A DNA stretch of 64,000 nucleotides. Source: Rhodoplanes sp963712435. Lineage in GTDB: Bacteria > Pseudomonadota > Alphaproteobacteria > Rhizobiales > Xanthobacteraceae. Shown piece after piece: positions 45,317-54,891 of the stretch (its first letter is position 1; each line of letters begins with the position of its first letter). The stretch covers positions 682,001 to 746,000 of the forward strand of contig CAVQIB010000003.1 in NCBI GenBank assembly GCA_963712435.1. The letters are read 5' to 3'. The position numbers were made by a program, and so were the translations under genes. The notes under the pieces are model-generated. The model made no database searches. It saw nothing but the letters and a program-made list of their open reading frames with translations, and was not told the origin of the DNA.

Positions 45317-46198
45317 TCAGCCGAGCCCGACGCGCTTGAAGGCGCGGCTGATCCACGAGCCCGAGTTCGCGGCCGGCTCGAGGCCGTTCGACCGCATCAG
45401 CGCGTACGCATCCTTGTACCACGGGCTGTCGGGGAAATTGTGCCCGAGCACGGCCGCCGCGGTTTGCGCCTCTTGGACGATGCCGAGCGCCATGTAGCAC
45501 TCGGTGAGGCGCATCAGCGCCTCCTCGACGTGACGCGTCGTCTGATACTGCGTCACCACCACCTTGAAACGATTGATCGCGCCGATGAAGTTCTTTTTCT
45601 GCTGGTAGTAGCGCGCGACCGCCATCTCCTTGGCGGCGAGATGGTCCCGCCCGATCTCGATCTTGCGGCGCGCCTGGCCCGCATATTCGGAGTCCGGGAA
45701 CTTGCGGATGACCTCTTCCAGCGCGGCGATCGCCTTCTCGGTGCGCGACTGGTCGCGGCTCACGTCGGAAATCTGATCGAAGAAGGAGGCGCCGACGAGG
45801 TAATACGCGTAGGCCACGTCGGGGCTGCCGGGATGCAGCGAGATGTAGCGCTTGGCGGCGCTGACCGCCTCATCGTACTGCTTGGCTTCGTAATTGGCGT
45901 AGGCCGCCATCAGCAGCGATTTGCGCGCCCAGTCGGAATAGGGATGCTGCCGATCGACCTCCTCGAACTTCTTGGCCGCCTCTTTCAAGGCCTTCTTTTC
46001 GTTGAGGAGGAAAACGCCTTCGTTGTAGAGGCGGTCGGCCGGAATCTCGGGGCCCAAATCGTCCTTGTCGCCGAAGAGGCTGGACAGGCTGCTGCAGGCG
46101 CCGACGACGAGCAGAACCGGAAGGAGCGCGCCAAGCCGCCAAATGCCGTTCGGCCGCGCGGATCGCAAAGCCTTGCACGGTGAATGCTTCGGGAACAC
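45317..46198 (-). CDS. bamD: Outer membrane protein assembly factor BamD (lipoprotein)
   Basis: 293 aa from GTG 46198, which has AAGGAGG 9 nt upstream; the frame is open further but without similarity. Lipobox LVVGAC near residue 35 after a hydrophobic leader (RLGALLPVLLVVGAC). TPR-like repeats follow: LYNEGVFLLNEKKALKEAAK, QYDEAVSAAKRYISLHPGSP, AYAYYLVGASFFDQISDVSR, KAIAALEEVIRKFPDSEYAG. It works with BamA to insert outer membrane proteins. Its mature N-terminus would be acylated by Lnt, encoded at 17 kb. Between lpxC and recN, the conserved alphaproteobacterial position. Confidence 0.95.
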   Translation of the reverse strand: MFPKHSPCKALRSARPNGIWRLGALLPVLLVVGACSSLSSLFGDKDDLGPEIPADRLYNEGVFLLNEKKALKEAAKKFEEVDRQHPYSDWARKSLLMAAYANYEAKQYDEAVSAAKRYISLHPGSPDVAYAYYLVGASFFDQISDVSRDQSRTEKAIAALEEVIRKFPDSEYAGQARRKIEIGRDHLAAKEMAVARYYQQKKNFIGAINRFKVVVTQYQTTRHVEEALMRLTECYMALGIVQEAQTAAAVLGHNFPDSPWYKDAYALMRSNGLEPAANSGSWISRAFKRVGLG

Positions 46199-46326
46199 CC
46201 CCTCGCCCCTCCTTGGTCCCGTCGCGAATGCGAGCTTGGTGTGCGCGCGAAAACGCACGCTCCCGCCGCCTGTAATCAAACCCGACAATCGGCCAGTAAT
46301 GTGGCGGATGGGGGAGCGCGGAGTGT

Positions 46327-47277
46327 TCAGGAGGTGGCGGGCCCGAACGCCGGCGCGGGATATCCCGTCGCAAGCTCCGCGCGGCCACGCACGCGGCGCA
46401 ACTCGGTCGCTTCCACCATGGTCCAGGCGGAGCGGTCGGCGATCAAGGCCGACAGGACGGCGTGGTTGAGCTTGTGGCCGCCGCACACCGAACGGTAGAC
46501 CCCGAGCAGCGGCGCGCCGGCGAGCGCGAGATCGCCGATGGCGTCGAGCGCCTTATGGCGGACGAACTCGTCGGGGAAACGCATTCCGTCCGGGTTGAGG
46601 ACGCGGTCATCCCCCAGCACCAGCGTGTTGTCGAAGCTCGCGCCGAGCGCATAGCCCGCGCTCCACAGCTTGGCGACGTCGCTCATGAAGCCGAAAGTCC
46701 GCGCGCGCGCCACGTCCTGGCGGAACGTCGTCGGATGGAGATCGATCGCAAACGCCTGCCGGCCGATCAGGGGATGGGCGAAATCGATCTCGGTCTCGAC
46801 GCGGAAGCCGAAGTCGTACGGGCGCAGTTCGCCATAGGCGCGGCCATTGGCGACGCGCACCGGCTTGAGCACCTTGAGATAGAGCCGCCGGCGCGACGTG
46901 TAGACGATCCCGGCCCGATCGATCGCCTCGACAAACGGCTCGGCGCTGCCGTCCAGGATCGGAACTTCCGGCCCGTCGATCTCGATCACCGCATTGTCGA
47001 CGCCGAGGCCGCACAGAGCGGCCATGACGTGCTCGGCGGTGGAGCAGAGGGGTCCCGTGTGATCGCCGAGCACAGTCGCGAATTCAGTCGCGTAGACCGA
47101 GCGCACGTCAGCGCGCAATTCCTGGGTGGCGCAGCCGTCGGCCCCGATACGAACGAACACGATTCCGGTATCATCGTCCGCGGGCTGCAGCGAGAGCGTT
47201 GCGGGAGCGCCCGAATGAACCCCGATGCCCGTAAGGCTCACCGCGCTGCGAAGCGTCGTTTGTCGGCCCGCTTTCAT
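46327..47277 (-). CDS. lpxC: UDP-3-O-acyl-N-acetylglucosamine deacetylase
   Basis: 316 aa, intact. Zinc and catalytic motifs: LCSTAEHVMAALCGLGVDNA (zinc His), IPILDGSAEPFVEAI-like PILDGSAEPF, RTFGFMSDVAKLWSAGYALG, FPDEFVRHKALDAIGDLALA (His and Asp ligands) and CGGHKLNHAVLSAL (catalytic His). First committed step of lipid A synthesis. Located after ftsZ, as in most Proteobacteria, but with a 530-bp gap. Confidence 0.96.
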   Translation of the reverse strand: MKAGRQTTLRSAVSLTGIGVHSGAPATLSLQPADDDTGIVFVRIGADGCATQELRADVRSVYATEFATVLGDHTGPLCSTAEHVMAALCGLGVDNAVIEIDGPEVPILDGSAEPFVEAIDRAGIVYTSRRRLYLKVLKPVRVANGRAYGELRPYDFGFRVETEIDFAHPLIGRQAFAIDLHPTTFRQDVARARTFGFMSDVAKLWSAGYALGASFDNTLVLGDDRVLNPDGMRFPDEFVRHKALDAIGDLALAGAPLLGVYRSVCGGHKLNHAVLSALIADRSAWTMVEATELRRVRGRAELATGYPAPAFGPATS

Positions 47278-47808
47278 GCCCCACCCACATTTTCAGCGTC
47301 GCTGGCGGCGACGCCAGACCAAGCTCCCAGGCGGCGTTGTCGGCACCTGGCCGGATCGTTGTCCGAAAACGCGGTTTACTGAAGCTGCCCCGTTACCGCC
47401 TGATTCGTGCCCCCATGCGTCGCGAACCTTAACCTCGCGGTGCGATAGGACCAATTCACGGTTTCTTACCAATTGTTACCTCGAATTGGCGGATTCCCAC
47501 CGCTTTTCCGCCCAAAAGACGGGCGCAGCCGCTGGGCAAAACGGACGCAAACCCCTCCAATCAGCGGGAATCCCGGGCGGCAAGCGAGCGGGCCCGCGGG
47601 CCGTCGGCGGATCAACCGCAAAAGAAAATTTTTATGATTTATTAACCAGTTCGCACGAAATGCGATCAGAACGCTGTAAGTCGGATAACCCGGACCGAAG
47701 CGAACATCGCGGCGAAAAAAATCGATGAACTGAACAAACCAGCCTAGTGCGCTGCAACTTTGATCCGGCGAGCGCACCCGCTCGCCGGATCCGTGTCGTC
47801 TACGTCGC
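47278..47808. other. ftsZ-lpxC intergenic region
   Basis: 530 bp without a gene. It contains a perfect 13-bp hairpin at 47762-47791, two TTAACC half-sites (47429-47434 and 47642-47647) of the type bound by CtrA in Alphaproteobacteria but without a properly spaced second TTAA, and an AT-rich run at 47625-47650. The lpxC promoter is expected here; I could not fix it. Confidence 0.4.
47762..47791 (-). terminator. Perfect 13-bp hairpin after ftsZ
   Basis: GATCCGGCGAGCG (47762-47774) is exactly complementary to CGCTCGCCGGATC (47779-47791) with a four-base loop, 18 nt beyond the ftsZ stop. No T-run follows in the ftsZ direction, so it may be a Rho-type 3' end or an RNA-stabilising stem. Confidence 0.55.
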
Positions 47809-49594
47809 TCAGTTGGCCTGCCGCCGCAAAAAAGCGGGGATATCGAGCTGGTCGTCGTCAGCGTCTTTCGGCGGCGGGGGCGCGGAACGCCCGTGCATGT
47901 CGAGGCCCTGCGGGGCCTGACGGCGCGCATATTCCGAGACCGGCTCGGGAGCGCGCGGCTCGGCGCGCGGCATTCGCTGCGCCGGCCACTCGGGCAGGAA
48001 CGAGCGGGAGGGCGCGGCTTCAGGCTTGGAGTCATCGCTCTCGCGCCGGCCAAGCCCGACGGCCGCAAGCCGCTGCAGCAGGGTCATCCGGCGCTTCTCG
48101 GGCTCCGACTCCGGGAGTTCGCCGCGTTGCGCACGGAGCTCGTTCTGGGCCGGCATCGGCAGTTCGTCGATGCGCGGCATACGGGGGCCCCGTCCGGCCG
48201 GCCGCTCGGGCTGCGGCGGGATGAAGACCGACGGCGTCGGCGCCTCGTCGTCGATGGACTCGTCGTCACGCGCAGCCGGCGCGGAGAAGAACGACGGCTT
48301 GGGCGGAATCGGCCTGATGGTGACGTCCTCGATCGCCCGCTCCACGAGCGCGCCCGCAACGGCCGCGGTCGCCACCGCCTCGATCCCCATCCGCGATTCG
48401 GACGACGGCTCGAGGTCTTCGTCGTGTTCCGACCGGGACGCCGAGCTCCGCTCGGCCTGCGACGGATACTCCATCCGTTCGGCCCGCTCGGCCACACGCT
48501 TGTTGTCGGCCCGCAGCCGGAAGGCGAGTTCGGCGAGCCGCGCCTCGTGCGCGGCGGGGCCATGCGTCTCCGCGGACCCGGCTGAACGTCTCCGCCGGCG
48601 TCGCTCCCGCCGGATGCATCATGACGCCGGTCTGGTCGACGCCGGTCGCCACCACGGAGACGCGGATGACGCCGTCCAGGCTTTCGTCGAAGGTCGCGCC
48701 GACGATGATATTGGCGTCCTGATCGACCTCCTCGCGGATGCGCGTCGCCGCCTCGTCCACCTCGTAGAGGGTGAGGTCCTTGCCGCCGGTGATCGAGATC
48801 AGGAGCCCGCGCGCGCCCCGCATCGACACGTCGTCGATCAGCGGATTGGCGATCGCGGCCTCGGCCGCGCGCAACGCCCGCTTCTCGCCGGTGGCTTCGC
48901 CGGTGCCCATCATGGCCTTGCCCATCTCGCGCATGACGGCGCGGACGTCGGCGAAGTCGAGATTGATCAGGCCTTCCTTGACCATCAGGTCGGTGATGCA
49001 GCCGACGCCCGAATAGAGCACCTGGTCGGCCATGGCGAAGGCGTCGGCGAACGTCGTCTTCTCGTTGGCGACCCGGAACAGGTTCTGATTCGGGATGATG
49101 ATCAGCGTGTCGACCACGCTCTGCAGCTCGGCGATGCCCTGCTCGGCGATCCGCATCCGGCGCGCGCCTTCGAAATGGAACGGCTTCGTCACCACCCCGA
49201 CGGTCAGTATGCCGAGTTCGCGCGCCGCCCGCGCGATCACGGGCGAAGCGCCGGTGCCGGTGCCGCCGCCCATGCCGGCGGTGACGAACACCATATGCGC
49301 GCCGGCGAGATGATCGCGGATCTCGTCCAGCACCTCGTCCGCCGCGGCGCGGCCGACATCGGGATGCGAGCCGGCGCCGAGGCCTTCGGTCACCTGCACC
49401 CCCATCTGGATGATGCGCTCGGCCTCCGACATTGTGAGCGCCTGGGCGTCGGTATTGGCGACGACAAAATCGACCCCCTGCAGCCCCGCGCGGATCATGT
49501 TGTTGACGGCGTTGCCGCCCGCACCGCCGACCCCGAACACGGTAATCCGCGGCTTCAGCTCCCGGACATCGGGGATCTTCAAGTTGATGCTCAT
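47809..49594 (-). CDS. ftsZ: Cell division protein FtsZ, one frameshift
   Basis: About 594 aa. Tubulin-like GTPase: ITVFGVGGAGGNAVNNMIRA, tubulin signature AGMGGGTGTGASPVIARAAR, T7 loop NLDFADVRAVMREMGKAMMG. One extra C near 48566 separates PAGATPAETFSRV from AETHGPAAHEARLAELAFRL. The long disordered C-terminal linker (~residues 340-580) and the conserved terminal peptide LDIPAFLRRQAN, which docks FtsA and other partners, match the extended FtsZ of Rhizobiales. Forms the division ring. Confidence 0.96.
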
Positions 49595-49682
49595 GGCTGC
49601 CTCTTCGATGCGGGGGCGTGTGCAACGCCGCCGAGTTCCGCCGGTCCGCCACCGGCGCGTTTCCTTGGGTGGATCGGGTCGC

Positions 49683-51006
49683 TCAAAAGCTTTCGCGAAG
49701 CCATTGTCCGACCTTTGCGTAAATAGCCGCCTCTGGTTCCCGCCCGAAAGCGGTGGGCGAGTCGCGAATCGAAATGCTCCAGATGCGCCATCTGGGGATA
49801 GACAAGGAGGCCCGCCGCCACCGCGAAAGCCGAACCCTTCGCGCCCTCGGGCAGGCCGGCGATGCCGAGCGGGCGGCCGATCCGCACCGGCCGGCCGAGA
49901 ACGCGCGCGGCGAGATCGGCAAAGCCGGTCAGTTCGCTCGCGCCCCCGGTTGCAATGACGCGGCCGCGCGGCTCGCTCGCGAACGGCGAGGCGGCAAGCC
50001 GATCGCGGACCATTTCCAGAATCTCCTCCATCCGCGGCTTGATGATCCGGGTGAGCGTCGCACGGGAGACGAATTGCGGCGATTCGCGATCGTCGCCGCC
50101 GACGCCTGGCACAGGGATCATCTCTCGGTCATCCATTGCACCCGTAAGTACATTGCCATAGAGCGTCTTGATTCGCTCGGCATCGTGCAACGATGTGCTC
50201 AATCCCCGGGCGATATCCATCGTGACGTGGCGGCCGCCCAGGGCGAAGCCGTCCGCATGAACGAAGCGGCCGCCTGAAAACACGGCCATCGTCGTCGTGC
50301 CGGCCCCCATATCGATGACTGCGGCGCCGAGATCGGCCTCATCGTCGGCGAGAGCGGAGAGCGCTGCGACATAAGGACTCAGCGCCATCGCCTGCACCGT
50401 CAAGTGACAGCGCTCAACCGCAAGCATCAGGTTGCGGGCGGCGGCGGCTTCCGCGGTGACCATATGCATGTCGACGGTGAAGCGGCGCGCCAGCATCCCG
50501 CGCGGATCGCGGATGCCCTTTTCCTCGTCGACGCCGTAGCCGATCGGAATCGAGTGCAGGACCGCCCTGCCCTCGCGCACCGATAGCCGGCTGCCGGTCG
50601 CCAGCGCGCGAAGAATGTCGTTCTCCCGCACCTCGCCGGGCACATCGACGGTGGCCGCGAGGAGTTCGCTCGACGGGCGTCCCGCCGACAGCGAGACGAC
50701 GAGGGCCTCGATCTGACAGCGCGCGGTGCGTTCGGCGAGATCGACGGCGTGGCGGATCGCCGCCTCGGCCTCCGCCAGCCCGGCGACGCCGCCCCCCTTT
50801 ATCCCGCGCGCCTCGGTATGGCTGAAGCCGATCACCTCGATGGCGTGGGTGCGGCGGCGCAGCACGTCTTGCGGCGGGCGCGGCTTCAGGCGGGCGACCA
50901 GGCATACGATCTTGCTTGTGCCGATATCGAGCGCGGCGATGACGGCGCTGCGGCGCGGCGTCAGCGGCCGCATTTTCGGGGTCAGGCCGTATCGCAGAGG
51001 GCTCAT
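49683..51006 (-). CDS. ftsA: Cell division protein FtsA, one frameshift
   Basis: About 441 aa from ATG 51006, overlapping the ftsQ stop (ATGA). Actin-like ATPase: VIAALDIGTSKIVCLVARLK (phosphate 1), GAAVIDMGAGTTTMAVFSGG (phosphate 2), RVIATGGASELTGFADLAAR (adenosine). The C-terminal membrane-targeting helix is recovered after a shift near 49740 as AAIYAKVGQWLRESF; the uncorrected frame instead runs on to 49591. Tethers FtsZ to the inner membrane. Confidence 0.95.
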
Positions 51007-51932
51007 GCGCTGCCCCCTTTCGGTTTCGCCCGCTTGGCCTTCAGCGCTTCCTCGCGCGCCTGCACGACGGACTCGCTGAGCCGCAAGGTGACGCGGTCGG
51101 GAAGACGAAGGTCGACGAGACTGATGTCGCGGGCGAGCAGGTTCTTCTCGCGGTCGAGCGCGGCGAGCTGGTCGAGCGCGCGCGCGACTCCCGTTTCGGG
51201 CAGCCTGACATCGACGCCGTTCTTGAGCCGCAGGTTCCAGCGCCGCTCGCCGATCAGGACCGAAGCGCGCACCTGCTCGCGCAGGTCGGGATGCCGGTCG
51301 AGCAGCGCGAGGAAATCCTTGGCGCGCGGTCGCAGCGCCCGCGCCGACGACAAAGGGAAGCGTCAGCACGGCGCGCGAGACAAACGATTCGAGCACCGTC
51401 CCGTCATCGGCGATCACGTTGATCTGACCCTCCGTCTGCCACAGCGCGAAGGCCGCGCGTTCCGTGACGGTGATGGCGAGCCGGTCGGGAAAGAGCTTCT
51501 GCACGGTGGCGTCGCCCACCCACGGGTTCGATCTTCAGCTTCGCGCGCGTCTCCGCCGCGTCGAGAAACAGCAGCGAGGTGCGCCCGCCGATGCCGGCGA
51601 TCGCCAGGATTTCTTCGCGCGAGAGGTGCTTGTGGCCGACGATGGCGACCGCGGCGATGCGGAAGCCGACCGCATTGGCGGCGATGTCCCGGCCGTCCTT
51701 GAACCAGTCGACCAGGGTCGGAAGATACCCGCCGTGGAAGACGCCGTAGGAAAGCCCGGCGAGCACGATCAGGACCGACGCGGCGCCCCCGACAAAGCGA
51801 TAGCGGCGCAGCCTGCCCAAGGAGAGCAGAGAGCGGCGCAGCGGCGTCCGCCTGGAGAACAGCCGGGCGAACCCCCGGCCGGACGCCGGAGCGCTTGTCG
51901 TCCGGCGCCGTCCGCCCTCCCCGCGCGACCAT
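51003..51932 (-). CDS. ftsQ: Cell division protein FtsQ, frameshifted
   Basis: About 310 aa with shifts near 51880, 51525 and 51350. The N-terminal basic tail is followed by a single membrane segment (FVGGAASVLIVLAGLSYGVF). The POTRA domain reads VGFRIAAVAIVGHKHLSREE and LLFLDAAETRAKLKIEP. The beta domain reads QKLFPDRLAITVTERAAFAL, WQTEGQINVIADDGTVLESF and WNLRLKNGVDVRLPE. The start is uncertain; ATG 51932 (MVARGGRTAPDD) fits best. Bitopic divisome protein between ddl and ftsA, the standard dcw order. Confidence 0.88.
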
Positions 51933-51968
51933 CCGGACGCGGCAAAGTTCCGGGCGCAAGCGGCGGCC

Positions 51969-52894
51969 CGGTCAGCGGTTCAGCGAGGCGTCCTCCACCA
52001 TCCATCCCACCAACTCTTCGAACGAGATGCCTGCGTAGGCCGCAAGCTCGGGCACCAGGGACGTCTCGGTCATGCCGGGCTGGGTGTTGACCTCGAGGCA
52101 GAACAGGCCCCGCGTCTCCCCCAGGCGTTCGTCGTAGCGAAAATCCGCACGGCTTACGCCTCGGCAGCCGAGCGCCTGATGCGCTCGAAGAGCCAGTTTT
52201 CGGACCTCTTGGTAAACATTTGGTTTAATTTGCTGCAGGAAGGACGTGCTGGGAGCCGCCCGGCGCGTATTTCGCCTCGTAATCGTAGAAGCGCACCGTC
52301 GGCACGATTTCGATCACGCCGAGCGCTTCGTCGCCCATCACGGCGCAGGTCAGTTCCTTTCCGGCGATGAAGCGTTCGCACAAGACCTGTTCGCCATAGG
52401 GCCAGTCCTCCCGCGTCAGCTCTTGCGGCGGGTGCGCATGCTCCTTGGTGACGATGAATACGCCGACGCTCGATCCTTCCGACACGGGCTTGATCACATA
52501 GGGCCGCTCGAGCGCATGCGCCTTGGCCGCTTCGCCCCGCGCGATCACCACGCCGTCCGGGACCGGCACGCCGGCCGAGCTCATCATCACCTTGGCGGTG
52601 TCCTTCTGCATCGCGAGCGCCGAAGCGAGCACGCCCGAGTGGCTGTAGGGGATCTGCAATGATCTCCAGGATGCCCTGGATGGTGCCGTCCTCGCCGGGG
52701 CGTCCATGCAGCACGTTGAGGGCGACGTCGGGCTTGAGCTCGGCGAGCACCGTGGCGATGTCGCGGCCGACATCGATCGGCTTGACCTGGTAGCCCTTGC
52801 GGGCGAGCGCCTCGGCGCAAGCCTTGCCCGAGCGCAGCGACACGTCGCGCTCGGACGACCAGCCTCCCATGAGAACCGCGACATGCTTGGGCAT
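51969..52894 (-). CDS. ddl: D-alanine--D-alanine ligase, frameshifted
   Basis: About 307 aa. ATG 52894 reads MPKHVAVLMGGWSSERDVSL, then DVALNVLHGRPGEDGTIQGI. A shift near 52660 leads to IPYSHSGVLASALAMQKDTA and the ATP-grasp core ERPYVIKPVSEGSSVGVFIV. More shifts near 52240 and 52165 lead to the C-terminal GCRGVSRADFRYDERL and LEVNTQPGMTETSLVPELAA, with Mg ligands in EVNTQPG, ending at 51969. It makes the D-Ala-D-Ala dipeptide for peptidoglycan. Confidence 0.93.
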
Positions 52895-52910
52895 GTATCC
52901 CCCTTCCAGC

Positions 52911-53062
52911 CCTCTCCCTTATGGGAACGGGCGTCGAGCGACCCCGAGTTTTCCGGGGGCACGAGGTGAGGGGTTCCTGGCTGAGCCGCCCAGCAAGAAC
53001 CCCTCACCCGGACTGCGCGGCCTCACGGCCGCCCAGCCACCCTCTCCCACAAGGAGAGAGGG
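52911..53062. repeat. Palindromic repeat element, family A-like
   Basis: Outer arms CCCTCTCCCTTAT (left) and CCCTCTCCCACAAGGAGAGAGG (right) enclose a nested pair, GGTGAGGGGTTC against GAACCCCTCACC (about 52966-53009). It lies in the ddl-murB gap and has the same nested architecture as the 981-1128 element. Confidence 0.75.
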
Positions 53063-53063
53063 A

Positions 53064-53983
53064 TCACGAAACCGCAACGCCGATGCGCTTGATCTCCCAT
53101 TCGAGGTCGACGCCCGACGTCTGCTTGACGCGCGCGCGCACCGTCTCGCCCAGCGACTCGATGTCGGCCGCCGTCGCCGCGCCGCGATTGATCAGGAAGT
53201 TGCAATGCATCTCCGATACCTGCGCGTCGCCGACCACGAGTCCGCGGCAGCCGGCGGCGTCGATCAGCTGCCACGCCTTCGCTCCCGCCGGGTTTTTGAA
53301 GTCGAGCCGCCGGTGCGGCTCTTGATCGGCTGGGTGAGTTCGCGCGATTCGGTGATCTTGTCCATCGCCGCGGCGATGTCGGCCGGATCGCCGGGCGCGC
53401 CCTGGAACAGCGCTTGGGTGAAGATCACGTCGTCGGGCGCGCCGCAGTGGCGATAGGTGTAGCGCATATCGGCATTCGAGAACACATGGATATGCCCGGC
53501 GCGGTCGACGCCCCGCGCCTCGATCAATACGTCCTTGGTTTCCCCGCCATAGGCGCCGGCATTCATGCGCAGCGCCCCGCCGATCGCGCCGGGAATGCCG
53601 CGATAGAAGGCGAGCCCTGCAAGCGCGGCCTCCTGCGCGGCGCGCGCGACCTTCACGTCGGGCGCGGCCGCGCCGGCGCGGATGCGATGGCCCGGCTCGA
53701 CCTTGATCTCGGAAAAGCCGCGCCCGAGCCGGATGACGACGCCATGCACTCCGCCGTCGCGCACGATCAGGTTCGAGCCGAGGCCGACCGCCGTGACCGG
53801 AATCTCTGACGGCAGCCGCGCCAGCAGATAGGCGAGGTCGCGCTCGTCCTCCGGCATGAACAGAACCTGCGCCGGCCCGCCGACGCGGAACCAGGTCAGT
53901 TCGGCGAGCGACTGGTTGGCGAGAAGCCTGCCGCGCAGCTCCGGCATTCTCTCGCGCAGGCCGGGGATGATGTCTGGGAACAT
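53064..53983 (-). CDS. murB: UDP-N-acetylenolpyruvoylglucosamine reductase, one frameshift
   Basis: About 306 aa. FAD-binding region: TWFRVGGPAQVLFMPEDERD, VTAVGLGSNLIVRDGGVHGV, GIPGAIGGALRMNAGAYGGE. A base is missing near 53292 between SRTGGST and FKNPAGAKAWQLIDAAGCRG. The end reads EMHCNFLINRGAATAADIES. The catalytic proton donor position, usually Ser in the YRHS/YRxS context, appears to be Cys (YTYRHCGAPDDVIFT). MurB reduces enolpyruvyl-UDP-GlcNAc to UDP-MurNAc. The next dcw gene upstream (murC) is 1.6 kb away because of inserted genes. Confidence 0.94.
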
Positions 53984-54044
53984 GTTACTTGGCCAAGTGC
54001 ATCTAACTCGAGCCGCCTGTCATTTACGTCGACTTGTCATCGTC

Positions 54045-54507
54045 GTCATGGCCGGGCTCGTCCCGGCCATCCACGTTCTTGCTTCCACGCTCATGCAGAC
54101 GCCACGGGCTGCGGAAGCCGTCTCCCGTCTTGTCCTGGCCATCCGCGTTGAACATCATTGCAGAATGCGACCTGGCTATTTCTATATTCTGCACCAACCG
54201 TCCGAATGGGACCCTCTATGTCGGCGTGACGAGCGATCTCGCGCGACGTGTCTGCGAACACCGAGATGGATCGGTTCCGGGATTCACAAAGCGATACGAA
54301 ATCAAACGTCTTGTCTATTTCGAGCAGTACGACGCCATTCATGATGCGATCCAGCGCGAGCACAACGTGAAGCACTGGTCTCCGAACCTGGAAGGTGCGA
54401 CTTATATTGAAAGCTAATCCTGAATGGCGAGACCTATTTGACATTGACCTGACCCCGCGACGCGAAAGCAAGTCCACGTGGATGGCCGGGACAAGCCCGG
54501 CCATGAC
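54045..54507. mobile_element. Candidate mobile element: GIY-YIG gene between inverted family B arms
   Basis: The left arm 54045-54076 and right arm 54476-54507 are 32-nt inverted repeats with one mismatch. Each arm is itself a hairpin (GGCCGGG facing CCCGGCC). The left arm is identical, in inverse orientation, to the arm at 57083-57114. The enclosed 399 bp hold a GIY-YIG nuclease gene and a degenerate extra arm near 54128-54150. The unit lies in the dcw cluster between murB and a glutamine amidotransferase gene. Target-site duplications were not apparent by eye. Confidence 0.6.
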
Positions 54508-54616
54508 CGGTAAGTTCTTCATGTCTGACGGAAACGAATCGCGCCGCCCCGCCGAATCGCGGCAAGCGGCGCCTCGACCGCGCCAGCGGGAATATCAGAA
54601 ACCGGAAACGATGTAG
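54165..54616 (+). CDS. GIY-YIG nuclease family protein, two frameshifts
   Basis: ATG 54165 reads MRPGYFYIL (the GIY strand variant), then one extra C near 54193. The next frame gives TNRPNGTLYVGVTSDLARRV (YIG equivalent YVG, with the catalytic Arg), CEHRDGSVPGFTKRYEIKRL and EREHNVKHW-like REHNVKHW. A second extra base near 54382 leads into SRTWKVRLILKANPEWRDLF, the standard end of this subfamily. Each shift is +1. The reading frame then passes through the right repeat arm (STWMAGTSPAMT) and stops at 54616. These small single-domain proteins (UPF0213-like) are common and dispersed in Rhizobiales; function is unproven. It is the only plus-strand gene in the dcw region. Confidence 0.82.
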
Positions 54617-54813
54617 CAGCGTTGCGGTCCGTGCGCGCGGATCATGCACTTGGCGACGGCCATTTTGCATGTGGGAGCGGAAAAACGGGCTCGCTGCGCG
54701 CCGTTGAACGGATTCCGCAACACGGCCTGACAATAAGCGTTCGCAATCGAGGGCAAAGCCACCACTGCGCACGCGACCAAGATCGCAAGGACATATCTTG
54801 GATGTCTCACCAT
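54595..54813 (-). CDS. Small secreted four-cysteine protein
   Basis: 72 aa. MVRHPRYVLAILVACAVVAL is a signal peptide with a likely cut after SIANA. The mature ~46 residues hold four Cys (YCQAVL, PTCKMA, AKCMIRA, QRCYIV), enough for two disulfides, and are basic. The pattern recalls the DUF3551-type small exported proteins of Bradyrhizobium, though I am not certain of the match. No SD is obvious. The 3' end overlaps the run-on frame of the GIY-YIG gene on the other strand. Confidence 0.55.
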   Translation of the reverse strand: MVRHPRYVLAILVACAVVALPSIANAYCQAVLRNPFNGAQRARFSAPTCKMAVAKCMIRAHGPQRCYIVSGF

Positions 54814-54891
54814 AGAACAATTCTAAGCTAGTCAACCGCGGCTTGCAATGGCGGTTGCGGCCGCGATGTCCGAGCCATTGTCCGGCGGCGG

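Noticed and set aside
47429..47647. CtrA binding site upstream of lpxC
   Set aside because: Two TTAACC half-sites exist, but neither has the second TTAA at the seven-base spacing of the full consensus.
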